A stretch of 64,000 nt of DNA from Paragonimus westermani (taxonomy: Eukaryota > Platyhelminthes > Trematoda > Plagiorchiida > Troglotrematidae): assembly GCA_008508345.1 (NCBI GenBank), contig QNGE01001314.1, positions 67,802 through 131,801 on the forward strand, given 5' to 3'. Of this stretch, positions 25,501 through 40,500 are shown in pieces. The notes beneath the pieces are model-generated. The model had not been told where the DNA came from. It did no database searches and saw only the letters and a list, made by a program, of their open reading frames with translations. Position 1 is the first letter of the stretch, and each line of letters opens with the position of its first letter. The translations under genes and the position numbers were made by a program.

Positions 25501-28500
25501 TGTCCAGGTATTGTTTGACGCACTCTCACTTTCACCTGCACCCGATTGCTTCAACGAGCTCATTTCCCATTGAATGATAGCGAGTTGCGGACTCCTTTTG
25601 GACTGTTCCATTTGGAACGCTTTTTTTGTTGGATAAGGTGTGTATCCACTTAATTGGTACTCAGGGTGCGAGGGCACTTTCGTCACAATTTTGTCAACAG
25701 TATGGTATGATTACTGATGAGTAGTCGGGGATTTGGTTTATTTTCAAGTTGACCATCACTCACATTTTATGACAGCCTTCGCAGCTTGAAATTAAACCAA
25801 ATCCCCGACTACTCATCAGTAATCTAAAATATCGCCTTGCGGACTTAATGAATTCAGTGATATCGACCTGTCTCGGAAATCCTAATCGCGGGGTTATCGA
25901 TTGGAGTTAACAGGACAGTCACTGTGTCTCCTCTCGAGACGATCGGGCAACCTGATCATTGCTCACAAGCGAGAGTGGTTGAGCGTTCAGACTTGATAAT
26001 TCGGTCGTGCCTAATGTGAGGTCAATGGCGCAGTGGTTAACACGGTTGCCTCATGATTGGAATGACCGGAGTTCAAATCCCGGCCGTGGCAAGGATATGC
26101 ACTACTCACGAGCTCTAATGAGAGCGAAACTCGAGTCTAGTGCTTTTTTTCGAAAGAGGCTGGCTGGAGAGTTTATCTGAATGCGAAGGCTGCGATCAAA
26201 TGTGAGTGATAGTCAACTTGAAAGTATGGTATGAATTCCAGTCCTTTTAATCGCCATTTTTTGTCATCTCGTTCTGGACCTAAATGGTTGTCCCGTTGAC
26301 CGGACCGTTTGAATAAGCGTTAATGGGATTTTTGAGTACGCGTTATTGAGTGAATCATCCCAACTCATCAGGGCCTATTAAACATGCACGAATGCTACAT
26401 TTCCTATTTTCTTCAGGCATGTCAACTCGTGCTCACCGATCGATCCAACCTTGACGCGTTCTATCAGTTTTGCATGGGGTTGCTGGCCTTGAACAGCATC
26501 CAACTGGAGTGGCTGCTAGCTCATTTGGCAGATCCACCACCTGTACCAGATGACTGGATCGACTTAATCGTGACGGGTGGAAAAGAGGTGAGTTGGGCTT
26601 GACTTCAACTCTATGTGAGCAGCATTTTTGTGGTGCAACGGTAGCATGGGTGAACATTAGGTAATTCAATCAGCCTGCGCATACGGTTTGCTCACTTAGA
26701 ACACTCGTTTCTAATCGGCTGCTGGCCAACAGAGAAGTAAAAATCCACTGCCTGTACACAAAAGAATTACAGTGTTACATGACTGTATTGCAGTACGCAC
26801 TAAGGTGCTACCTGCTGTGCATCACATGCTATTGTTCACCGAATTAATCGTGTGACTCCACGTCGCGCTGCATAATGATCACAAACGGGCAAACGGAAAT
26901 GGAGATAAAGAACCATTGAGAACTCATAGCGAGTTGGTGCGATCACATAAGATTATAAGTTACCTATTATGAACATGTACTCATACACTGTATAAAGTTG
27001 TTTCACCAAATAAATTTTGGCACTAAGGCCTACAGGCTCACTGATAAATCACATATGGTTAGTGGTGTGTTGACGCGGTTGATAAGGTTGGGTATAGACA
27101 GTATAAATCCCACAGAGAGGGTCGTGTGTTGCCGTATTGGTGTGAGTTGGACGGTGACGTCGTCGCATAGTCGCGTTAGCCTATTTCACGAGCATGTGAG
27201 CCAGAGCACGCTTGTGTCGTCACATGAAGGTGAACAGGCGTGCTCGAGATCCGTGCCAGTGGCCGCGTACGTGTGTGTGGACGAGCGAAACGTTTACGAA
27301 GACCGGCTGCTTTGTGTTACATCGGGTCGCGGTGGTCGGAAGACAGCACATTCTCATTTGCCATATTGGTTGAAAAAAATCTAGTAGCAAGCGTTTTGGC
27401 CTTGACGTAAAAAGCAAGCCTGAGTGGTAGAAAAAAACCTGCACAATGCATCTGTACGGACCAACATCGTGAAACGGGGTGAGCTCGAATGCGTAGGCTT
27501 AATGTACACCTGTCCCGTCAGGGATTGTTGGACTGCACAAACCTGCATCTATGGTCCAGCCCGTCATCCAACTGAAACAAACACTGGTTATATTAGGTTG
27601 AACACTGCCAACTGTTGATCGCGTCTCTCGTATCCAAACTTTTCGATTGTCAAGCTATTAGAGGACGCCGCGAAATCGATACGTCTGGTCAGCCGATAGA
27701 GAGAAAACGTGACACGTCCGACCTGCATACCCGGCTGAGCTTAGATCCCGGCCGTTCTCTTCTGTTTAGTGGGCCGGGTCAAACCCAGGGACTGAATTTT
27801 GGCGTTGTGCGGCTTATTGGTAGGACGATTAATTGGTCGAGCTATCATCATGATTATACAGCTTGCCTATGATACTTGACCAGGTCGGCTGAGAGTTCAG
27901 TTACTAGGTTCACCGCGAATAAGTTGGATGCTACTGCTTGTTAAATACTAGTAAATTGTTTGACAAACATTAATTCGACAATACATCCTTATAGCCGCGT
28001 TATTCTGAACCAGTTATGATTTTCGGGCCAGGATACGCCATACATTTTAGGTACATTCCGTTCTCCATCCACAACTCAGTTAATTGAACAAATTAAAAAT
28101 GAAATGCTATGCTGCACTTGTTCCGACTCAACCTTAACAGCGCCACACATCCATAAGTTACTTGTTCTCTACTGTTGACCTTATTGTGGACGTGACATCA
28201 TTTGCTTTCTGTGAAACTTCAGTAACTTCGAAACATTAACCTCTTCCGTGGAATTGCATGCTGACATAAGGAAGGGTTTGTGCACATCTGGTGTCTGTTT
28301 AAGGAAATCAACAAACATGATTGCCATGGACACTGAAAGGGATCTGCTATCTGGTCGAAAGTAAACTGACAGAATAGCAACAAATGATCTGCCGATGTCT
28401 ACCAGTAAAACGTCGTTCGTAATCGGAATGTTCACTATGATTTCACATATTTCCACCGTTTTTTTTTCGAAGGTGAACGATCGTGCAATTGTGGATGAAA

Positions 28501-31500
28501 TGGAACACTATTTGAGAACCAGTCAACAAGACCTGACCACACCGGAATTTCAACTAACGGAATCCAAGGAACTTCCCCTACCTCTGCTATTGCCTCCAGA
28601 TGGTTACGCTTCCGACGCGGTGCTGACAGGGACCCCGAGCGGTTTGAGCGAGTTCCTGCGTCCACTAGTCACAAAGGGTTTGATTCACGTGCGACGCAAT
28701 CCGACCAATACTGGGCAGATCAATTCTCGACCGTGGACGCACTATTTACGGCTAAGAAAGGTCGGAGAAGGTCTCACGATCGTCTGCGCTATTCCATCCA
28801 TTGGCCCACTAAAACTAGATAACTCGAAAAATTAATCAAATTATACACATTCTCATTCCCGTCGAATATATACTTACAAAACGCTCACTATTAGCCGAAA
28901 AATCGCCAGCCATTAATCGTTGTAATTAGCTGTCGTTTAAGCACATTTTCAGACTTGACCGTAAACCTCTTCCATGGTAGTTTGTGTTTCCGACCTGTTA
29001 TTCACATGATTACATAGTCATGAATTGCAAAGGAGCGTACACAGTGGAAAATTCGAGTGGCACAAGATTCTTGGCTGCGCCCTGGTTAGCATGCGTCACA
29101 GACTGTAGGTTTCTATCATTCGATTAATTGACTGCACCTCGAGGCTGCTCAAGGTACACGTTAGGGAACGGTCACATTTTTAACGCAATGAAACCAGTAA
29201 TATTCATACAATCCCGGACAATTTCATGAGCACAGAAGGAGTTAACGTAGTTAATCTCTCGTAATTTATTGTAATATCCCATTTTTTGGCACTGGTATTT
29301 GGAATCCGCGTGTGACAATCTCGATGATTAGCGGCGTCAGGCCCCGATCGCATGCACGTATTATCTTCACACAGCAGCGTCTATGCCGATCTCTGTGCAC
29401 TCCGCCAGTGTGTACATGCTCTTTCGTTGACTCCGTTTGTAAACGTGAAAACTATGTTCTCACTGACCTACAAAAATACGACGAACTCTGCCTGATCACA
29501 ACTCGGACAAAACTTACTCTTATCAAAGAAGTCATGGAGACAACGTGTGGAAGAATGGTTTTTATAACCAGGTGTTTTACCACATTCATCTGCTTGAGGA
29601 TTTGTAGATGGTGTGTGTTATCACACCTCTAATTTCGTAGAATTCACAGCTAGAAAATCAAGCATGAACTTACAGACATTTTTTGTCCGGTACTGCTTAA
29701 ACCAAAAGGTCCCTGCCACCGATTCTTGTACCCTACTAAATCCGGTCATTTTGCCATCTTGCAGTACGAGGAGGCAGACAAACACCCCGATCATTCAACA
29801 AACCGCAACTCGGGCATCTCCGCAATGAAACGTCATTTTGATCGAGGGAGTAACGTTTCCGCCGGAAGTGAGAGTGATCTGTCAGAATCAGACAGTGAGG
29901 ATGATGGGCCTCCGGATCATCGTTCGACAATTCAACGATACAAACCGCGCAACGCAAGTGTCGAGCGACCTGTAAACCACCAACAACGACAGCACCGATC
30001 ACTTCCCGACTTGGCAATGTCAGAATTTGACAAACTGGCTCAAGAGGCAAACGTTCCAGTGAATTCTATTCAACGATTCTATCTTCGCAAGCACAACAAC
30101 AGCCTTGGCCTAAGTATTGTCGCTGCCAAAGTGCGTGATCCATGATCTATTATCAGTTGGTCGCAACCTATCTGTTGAATTCTGATAACCACCCCGCTAG
30201 CCTACAAACTATCCACACAAGCTTTAACTCAAACTAGTAGACCTCTGCAGCTATACTCGCTGGAAGCAAGCTTTGAAGTTAGGGCTTTTATTTTTGGAAT
30301 GGTTAGCTAATTCCGAATAGGAGTCCACCAGACTTGTGGACAGACACACATTCGGGTAAGTTGTAGAATCAGGCTTGTTGGCACTTATACTGAGATTGTG
30401 TCCTCTGTAATCAACATGTTCATTGTTTAATTAAGCTTGATACACTACACTGGGGATTAGTTGGGATATTTGACCGCAGCTCTCTCATCCTGTTCTGTGT
30501 GTTGCAACAAGCATCAGACGATAACAGACACAACTGTCTCACAAACAGCAGGCAGACGCGAGTTGAGTATTTGTTCCTACGCGGGAGGAAAACTGCTAGT
30601 GTGTTTTATGAAAGGCTTGACAAAAAAGGTTCCTTTTTGTTTGGGTAGCATGCATGACCAGTTTTTTTGGTATAACTTACCACGGTCAAATATTGCTCAA
30701 GGTGGACATTGGATATGCATTTCGTACCAGCACCTCGTTACAGCATACACCTGACTGTCCGTGCATGTGAACTTGATAACTTTCAGTATTTACCATTTGA
30801 TATAACTTGATATAACATTACACCAAAGCTGGGAACCACTAGGTAGGCTGAGCTTGACACCAGTTTCAGTGGACGTTCGCAAGAGCACATTACGCAGAGT
30901 GGTAAGAAGACCTAGTAAGCTGCTTTCCTTAAGCAAATCAGTTCACGTTAAGAGTTGTCGAGGCACGGTAACGATATGAATAAGGCGCCGAAGACATGAA
31001 GCGTAAAGAAAGATGTAAGTGAAAGAGGATCGCCACAAAACAAAAGGATCGATATCTCTTAAAGTTTGTCAAAGTAAAGTCATCTATAACAGCTGCCTGA
31101 AATGAAATGATTTCCCACATACGATCCAACTCCCACTTAGAACACACCGTGCGGCAGGGGGCCATGTCGTGTCCTAATGTGTACAGAAAAACAGGTGATG
31201 CTGACTACTGTGAATGACAAACCTCTTCGCTTGGTCTCTGTGACGGTTGACCAGATCACTCTGAGCTCCTAAGCTCTGGTTTGGATGTCACGCATGAGTT
31301 ATTTATAATCTGGTATGGCAAAGTAAAGGTTTTAGACGACCGCTAACGTTTTCTATTGGGCTAGCTTACGGAGAATTTATTCATGCATGGTAGGCTATCT
31401 GAATTAACGGAACTGTCAAAAGGCGACCCTTAGGAACACGGAAATTCAAGAGGCTTACAAGACTCGATTGAAAAACCTCCCACTCCATGTAGTTGGTAAA

Positions 31501-34500
31501 TCCGGCGGTTTGATCTTGCAGAGTGACAGCCCGATGCCGAACATCTATCTGGGAGTAAATAATTATCTGGTAACAAAAGGTGTCTGAAGTTTGCCCTAAC
31601 ACCTTTGATCGCTGGATCCTAACCAGACTGAACACCTTTGAGCTGGGCTAGGTTACATTGGGAACGCAAACTGCAGGATTGCATGTTGCCCTACCTCGAA
31701 TTCGTACTTATCAATTCTTGGAATGATATGCCTCAATCTTGCACCAAAAATCTTGGGTAAGTATCATTACAAGAAAAGTATCATTAAAAAGAATCGTTAT
31801 CACAGCCTGACGAGCAGTGACCACGTATTAACCAGCGAATACTAACAACATCCATTTACACGACAAGTTGTGGTGGATCAACATACTGATATTTGACTTC
31901 AAATTGCTCATAACAAGAGAGTCCGTTTTTGTTTATTCATGTAGTTTGACTATTTTGATGCTGATCCAAATTGATGATAAACCAAAATAAGATTGAACTT
32001 CATGTCTGATTTGCCTTGTCAGGGAACGCTGGTGAAACATGTTCAACTATATAAAAAGAAGTTTGTAATAAATAAGTTCATTTTTCGCATTTGATGGTTA
32101 CTAACGTTTTTGTCCCGAAAATTGTTAGTCATCAAGTGATTCCATTGTACCACCTCTTTCCCCGTTCATTATTGCTCTAGGCCGAGGGTCAAAACCAATA
32201 TGGAATCTACGTGAAAGAGATCGTTCCCGGTGGCGCTGCAGCTCGTGATGGCCGCCTGGACACTGGTGATCAAATTTTGGCGATTGGGTCCGCTAACCTA
32301 ATCGGTTGTGCTCAGTCGGATGCGGTTGCCGCGATCACGAAACAAAGCCGTGCAGATGAGGGTGTTCAATTGACTGTCTCTCAAGGAGCTGCAAAATATC
32401 ATCACATTCTGGAACTGATTAAACCAGCTGACAACACAATGGATAGTATTGGGGTGCCGACTGTGAAACCGCGCCATACAGCACAGCCGCATAACTCAAA
32501 CGAGAGTGAGGTAAAATTGGGTGTATCTGTGTTCACTCTTATTGTAACAGGTCATAAAACATATCCAAATTGCCATTACGAGTACACTTCTGAAGGATAT
32601 CAGACATTTGCTATGGTAGCACGTTAACTGGTTAACTCAGTTGGATCGACTGCAACGTTGTAAAGCAAACTTGTTAAAGAAACAGTGAATTCCACTGCAA
32701 GTCTCCTTCTACACACTTGATGATACACGCCAAGATTGCACTGAACCGGTCACAATCATGCCGGCGAGATTTTCATGGTTACTGAACCTAAGCATATGTA
32801 TATCTAAGCGCCAGTTCAACTGCTCGACGATCTACACGCTACATTATTCATAAATAAAGGGTTTGGTGCCAGGAAGGAAACTACCGTAAAACTGTACTTC
32901 TATTTCTGGTTCATCTTACTCTTCATTACACTACAATATCGGTTTTCGATTTGTTCTCATTGACAGATCCCTGTGAACTTTAGACCACGTGAAGGTCAAC
33001 ACAAAGTCGGATCGACTGTACAACCTCCATCAACACGGATGGGACTAAAGCCGGTTAGCCAATCGCGATACAAGGGTACTAACCAAAATGGCACCAAAAG
33101 CTCTTCAAGTCATTTGCTAGCACGTCGAGAAAATGCAGGCTACAAAAGACAGACTGGCTCCTTGAGTCGCTCGACACCGTCACTGAACCTAGCCGAAGTC
33201 GGAGTGAATAATGACGAAAGTCCAATGCAACTGGAAAGTGCGGACGTCACGCTGAGTGATACGAAGCCAACACTGGAGCCTAGAGTTTATAAAAATGGTC
33301 GAGAAACGTTTGCAGACGGTACGCGAACTGGGTCTAGGGTAGGTGAAAACGAGTTATTGATGGCCGGTTTGAAATTTCGTTTGAATCATGTAATGAGAAT
33401 AACCTTGACTGTTGTTGAGTAGATACGCCTGCTTTGTGTCTTTCGTTTACGGATCAGTTTGTCATGGTAAGCAAAACTGTCAGACGACTGCGCACTTGTC
33501 GTCAACCGTCTCATGAGGAACCGCTCTGGTTTATACCATTGTACCGCATGGCCGTTACATACCTGAAAGAATAAGATCAGTGTAAACTGAGTAGCGAAGT
33601 GATCCAGAAGTTTTCTTCCATTACAACATCATCTTCTGCTCTACAAAGACGCTGATATACAAAGGTGATGTCATAAGGAGCACAGGCACCGAGAACGAGT
33701 CCGGTGGAACTTGTCCTGAACTAATCACTATTTACTTACAGAGTAACATTATTAGCGCCCTCCTTAACCGAAAGACAGAGGCAGGTCGAGTCAAGTTTGT
33801 TTGATCACACTTTTATACAAAAAATCAGTCCAGAATGTTTACTGTTTTGCTTGACAAATGCAGCACATTCAGTTAAGAAGTGCAACAGCCTTATCGATGT
33901 TTGTCGACGTGTCTGGGTTGAAATGTTATAGGGAATGCACCAGAACTTCAGATAGTTCTTTAATCTATCCTCAACGTGTCCCTTGCATGTTCAATCAGGT
34001 TAAGGTCTGATAATTAAGATGACCAGAGTAGCGTCTGACACTCTTTTAGGACGATCATTTTTAAGTGCGAAAATCAAGGGGAAACAAGGGGGGAGGAAGT
34101 TCAAATGAATGTGCAGATCATCTCTTCGTAGGTGGTTTACTACCATCCTGATGGATGACGAAAGATGCAAAAACCTTGACTGTATTCATGTCTCGCACTG
34201 TTATCCATCGTGTATATGTTACTTGCTAATCGATATCAGTAAAATTAACGTCCCATTGCAGTTAGCCAATTCGATTTTGACACCGTCGCTAAAATTGCGG
34301 AAGCTGTGGGTGTATAACATACACCATATGTCTGTGTAGTATCTTCGTCGCCAAGTTTCATACGAATGTGATTAAAACGTTTTCAATAGGCGTGGATCGC
34401 AATATTTTCAGGTAGCCTTATATATGGTGATTTTAAGCTATGCATTGCAAAACATTCCACTGTAGGATGTAAGATTTAAAAAAACTAGCTTAAACAATGT

Positions 34501-37500
34501 TATCTATATGATTTGACCATGTGTGGTAGTATGGTATGGTGTTTAGCTTATTACCAAATTGCTTTTCTACCCGTGGCTGAGTGCTGTGGTTGAGTCACGC
34601 AGAACAAATGTTGCTCAAACTGAACTCGTTTACATAATCAGGTATGTATGCAATAACTTGACATTTTTGAGCCACATAAACGTATGCTGTTTCTCAGTAG
34701 TCAAGGATTTGGTTGAACTTCATTCACATTCGATCGTAACCTTTACATTTAAACGGATTTTTTCACCATTCTCTTACTAAAAGAAGCAGTAAAATCGAGT
34801 TTCGATCGTTCCAGAACACATGAGAGCTTCGTATCATTTTATACCGTCCTCAGGCTAAAAGTTACGAAAATAACTTATCTTGTTTGGGGGACCAACCAAG
34901 AGATGGCTACGATCCACAACCCGAACAACTCGACTCTGAGGAAACTCTGAGTAGTTCTTCTGGATCGGATATGGTTCACGAAGATCCCGCACGGCCATCG
35001 CATGGACAAACTAACATCAACAAGCGGGAACAATCAAACTCGAGAAGACCGACAGCACAGAGGACTATCCAATCTTCCGCCGGCTTACACGGATCTCGAT
35101 CCCAACCGAATATCTCGAAGCCGGCGTCAAATGAACAAACCGAAAGACGGAGCTCTCTGTCTATTCACCCAGTCCCATATCAAGCCGGGCGGCGTGTGAA
35201 CGAATCGGCATCCGACGAGTTGTCCAGTCTGGAGTCGGTTTCCAGCGAGCGTACACCATGCAGTTTGCAGGATTCGGCAGAAGGAGAACAACCATCTGCA
35301 CAACAACCGCCAACTGGTTTGGCCGCGTCAAACGACAGTATGAATGCTAACGAAGAGAAAAGAGCTCGACACCCGCCACCACCCGCTGCACCATCACAAA
35401 GTATGTTTAATCTATTCGGCTGGTTTATTATTACGCATTTTTCTTATATTTATGATTAAACCATTTTTCATTGTTTACATTAGAATCTAGGCAAAGTTTG
35501 GCCAACGACAAAGGTCATGCTCGGTCTGGTTCACGATATCTCTCTGAATCCGAGCTTCAAACGAATTCCTCAAAATCTAACATCACACCTGATTCTCCAA
35601 GACCTCAAAGTGCAATGCAAAAGCGCCTGAATGGAACTGGTGATATAGCTCATCTGCCTCGAGGCTGGCGTGAAACCGATATGGACGAGATTGGAAGAGT
35701 CGATTCACCATCTCGCTGGTCAGCAAAAAATCACGGGCCACGTGCATCTTCGACTGACACCATGAGTGACGGTGCTCGTAGGGTGTCTAGTCAGAATCGA
35801 CAATCGAGGTAAGTCACCTTTATATTTAATTTCACGTTTTGGTCGCAAGCCGGAATTTCGAAATTTCCCCATTCAGAAGTGTCCGTCACGTAATTCTACA
35901 GTATGAATAATTCCTGGTGGAAATTTTCCTAGAAAGATCCCAAACGGATGAAAAATGCCCACAAACCAGTTCATCGCGGTTCTTCAGCATTATAAGACTA
36001 AATAATGTGTTGAATTTAATTTAAATTTAAGCCACTCAAAACCAAGGTGGTTCATAAACTAATCACAAAATTAGACAAATCATTATCGCGGTCGCTTTGC
36101 CAATGACTAGTCACCAGTCAATGTGAATGTGTTGTAAGCTAATTTGAACTTATTGTTGGTCAAGTATTTGTATCGATAATGCTTTTCATTGCACGAGAAA
36201 CCTGTAACTTTGTCCTGAACCGTTCAGACTTTTTCATCACAGTTTGTTTGTTAGTTGTTGCTGGTCCGGGCAGAGTAAATCGGCAAGCAACCGTTCTTCA
36301 AACTTGCTAGTTATGTACATTCAACCATCTCGTCGCTACATTTCAGAGCATTCAAAATACATACTTCTTCTTTAACCAAAAAGTGAGTGATTTTCACAAT
36401 TATTCACATGCTGACTAAATTTTCACACAGTCTTGGTACACCTGGCACCTCAGAGAGCGTCACCCCAACCTCAGCGGACACAGTGATACCCAAAGAATTT
36501 CCTGAGACCGCTCAGAAGACTGCAGCTGTCTACAGTAGATCACCTTCTGGCACTTATCAAGAATATCACATGAACGGTAAAACAGGGAGCCCTTTATCAC
36601 CGAGCATTGCAGATGTATCTCATCCGGGACGCATTGCATGTACACCTCCATCTGTTATGGTTGATGATACGGTTTCCGAGACGCTGAGACCACCTCCGCA
36701 CGCGATCGTATCGGGGCCAAGATGGTCCGATGACAGAATGCCCAGTTTTGCTCCTGAACTTCTTCCAGATCTCCCTGTTCTACATAACGATCCTCAACGT
36801 GGTCGGTAAGACAGTACATCAGTACCATAGACATTAGACAGTGGCACCAAATAGATGTACCTAGAAACTATTCGAATCATCCCTCGATTGCCATTTCTTT
36901 CCCGTTTATAGTTTCTTCCCTGGTATGTGTAGCGTTCATCAAACCAGCTTATTTATGAGTGAGACCAAAATTCGTACCTAACTCCCAGAAAAAAAACGGA
37001 TAATACGGACAAAGAATGTGACTGATCGATCTCACAAATTATCCTCAATATTCGGTTATGCCATCTTGGATAGCCCATCATCCTCGCATGAACCTATTCA
37101 TCCAGCATATGACCACATTGTACCACTTCTCAGCAATTCACGTTAACATGAGCATAGCATGCTTTTGGTTTGGAGCAATTCTGATTTTCCTTATTGGTAA
37201 GGAAAACAAAACTCGATCTGCTGCTGATAATCGGTTGACGTTTGGCATCAGGACCAAGTGACCATTACTAACGGTTGCCCAGAGAACCATCTGTTTGCGA
37301 ATAGTACGTTTCAAAAAGCATGACAGCAGACAAGAGAGTGTGAACTGGTTGTTTGTGATCCCACACTGCGGGTGAATTTACTAGCAGTTTGACGACCCTG
37401 CGCAAGTTAACATCACATTTATGTAGCATGGGACTTCACTCGGGGTGTCCTATGGGTACGTTTCTTCTGATAGAGAGGCACAGCAAAGCAAGATTGAAAT

Positions 37501-40500
37501 AGTTGGTGGGATAAGGCACTGTGCGATATCGAATCAGCTAGAGGGAAGAATCCAGATTCACTCTTCCTCTCCGCGATAGAACATCCCGTATGTGGAGGAC
37601 AAGTGATCAGGCATTTTTGAAACAATCTATAAACGTTCATGGCAGGATGTGATTGTGATCCAGTACTATAGGGTTATGTTGAATGAGTTATTGCCAGCTT
37701 GAAGGTGCGTTGTGGTTATTCCCAGAGAACGTTATTTTACTTGTAAGTTCGTACATTTTGTTTGACCTGTGTATAAAAACGGATTGTTGTGCTCCATGTA
37801 TGGTTGCAGCTCAGAGACGTGGAAGTAGCTTTCTTTCCAATTCACCAAATAAACTCCTACCGCCGGATCACACCATTAGGTCATTTCGTGGAACAAAGTG
37901 GCTGCATCAGCTTCGAAGGATGCTGAAACTGTGAAGGAGAGTAACAAATTTTAAGTCGCTTTTTTTGTTTACACTCTGCTTTCCGAGCAAGCTTGGATGT
38001 CTGCAGCACCTCCAAAATACCCAACTGTTTTTGTCACGCTGACCTTTATGTTTTAGTAGTAGACAGTATAGAGCAGTTAGTCCAAGTCGAGAATAAACCC
38101 AAAGAGTGGAACGCATTCGACTGCTACCCTTAAAGATTTGGAAAAATTACTAGTCTGGATGCTGTCGACGATGACCATTGTTTGCACATCGATAGGAATC
38201 TTATGGAAGACAAAGACTTTGCTGATTTTGTACATCGTTCCAATCATTACTTTTGATATGGGAATGTTTGAATCTAGCTCTAACGTATTCAAATTTGTGC
38301 GTACCAAACGTAGTTACATAATGACATGCATGTTTCAGTTTCCTTACCTATTGCCCCTCCGTTCGCTCATAGGCTAAAATCGATCGGCCATTTTGTGGGT
38401 TCGATTCCTCAGCGTGTGTGGTGCTGAGGGAACTCAACTAGGTGGACACAGCTGTCTACTACTTTACTAGTGGTCACTCGAACCAACTGTGTGTACGTGT
38501 GTTCTGCAGGCATTCCGCCCAAAGAAACAAGGTATACGTTAAACCAAGATGTTACTGTACACCAAAAATGCAAAATGCCTAAGGAGTTTTGCAGAATTTT
38601 TCAAGTTATTTGTTGCAACAGAATTCAGTGCATACAAATTTCTTCATAACCACTTGCCGCCGTATATATACGGTCACTTTCGACTAGGTATGACAAATTA
38701 CCGTTCAGCCATAGTCGTTTGCCCCGTTGAGTTGCTGAGTTCCAGGTCACTTATTGTAATTATTGAAAATAAACTGATTAAGTCAGATGGTAGCTGCATA
38801 ATCTGAGACAAACCAAACACAGCTCATATGTGATTATGCCTTTTGATTTCCACCACATTTGTTGGAAAAGAATGAATGGATTGAAGTCTCACATTTGCTG
38901 GGAATTGTTGACATCACGTGTCTCTCTCTGCCCGTGATGTGAACACCAGTTTATTTGTTTGTTTGATGAACATTGCACAACTGACCTCAAATTGAACACG
39001 ACCGAATTCTCACAACCAAACTTGTCTGAAGTTTAGCCTCATTGGTTGAGAGCAAGAGAGACTCCGGCAGAGTTCACTTATGACCTGCATTAAAGATTTG
39101 TTTGTTAGCCGGTTGGCTTAAAATGACAACGTTTTCCTTTGAATGCAGTATGAAGCACGGCACATTGGAATCCAAGGCATCTGATCGCAGCGTTGGTGAA
39201 GACCTGCAACCTGTCAGCTCACTGGAATCGAACAGTCAGTCTCTAGTTCATGCTGAATTTGTACCGGGTATACGGAACTATCAGGATCCGTATAGTTCGG
39301 CACTTCCAACACAGTCTGTAACGTTTAATGCTCAGCCGAGACCAGCCTATCCATCGGTAGACTTCAACCCTTCGGGCGCTCGACCGTCCTATACCCCGAC
39401 ATCTGCTGACAGACAACCAATGACATTTGAGACAGTAAGTCTTTTAGATCAATCTTTCAACCTCTGTTCTAGTATGTGATGTCCGATGTAAATGTGTTTG
39501 TCAGCCGTCGTTCCGAACGGTTTAATGGGTTCGTGGTGGCCCCACTTACTAAACTGTACGATTTACGGTTGTCTTAGAACAAAGTTGTTCTCGGCCAAAT
39601 CAGATATAGAATTAGTAACAAACGCAAATCAGTCAATAAACATTAGGAGGACATGTGGGCACGGTCATCTTTATCAGCGACAGTACGCGTAATAATGTAC
39701 GATTAACACTTTGTTTGAAAGTGAACACACAGTTCGTTTTGTCCCGTGGTCCGGATGACCCAATTAATTTCACTTACGTCTTCAATGAACAGGTTTTACA
39801 AAATCTTCAGGCACAAATTGTTCTCATGGAAATTTGAAATTCCCGTAACGGGAAAGTGTTTGATGGTAGTTATTCACCTACGTTGCACCCTTGTTATTCA
39901 TTTTATGAACATTTTTAATAACCGCATTATGTATGTATAAATACGTTTTTAATCCACCAACCAGAGTGACATGAGAAAACTGTGATAACTTGTTTGTCCG
40001 GATCTCTATTGGATGGATATCCGTATGGGAATGACCGTGTGCTTGATAATTCCTACAAGATTCACTGCACCATTCTAACGCTAGTCGTCTGGGACGTTTG
40101 TTTATTTAACGTCACAATAAGTGACTTTCACTGCACCGTTTGTGGTTTCACTCATACATACCGTCTGCTGTGTAAACCCGAATCATTAAATTTAGGAGGC
40201 GTACGAACAGAGGCCTTTGTGGTCTATCCGACCGGTGCTGGTAAGCCAGATGTCAGATTAATGTGTAAATGAGACTATGATCTCCCTCGAGAACAAAAAA
40301 TAGACAGATTCAAATAGTCAGTTCAAAGCTAGGAAAACTAAGACTGAAAGTACGAGGCAATAAGAATTTCAATATTTGAGTATATGACAATCTGTCGAAA
40401 ATACCCACTGAATCATGGAAGACAACAGTGACGGACAACTGTTTCAGGTAAATACAGTTATATATGTTCAACACGGTAGTTGCCGTAGCCAAAAGTCACC

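Larger units (their letters stand above)
20367..26416 (+). other. AFDN: AFDN intron, 6.0 kb, rich in insertions
   Basis: The largest intron. It holds the inverted-end element (23700-25270), SINE family 2 copy A nested inside it, and SINE family 1 copy 2. 20367-23700 shows nothing recognisable. Confidence 0.8.

Noticed and set aside
26998..27384. 128-codon open frame on + strand
   Set aside because: It runs through the CpG-rich patch, where stop codons are rare by composition. No family resemblance or fitting splice sites.
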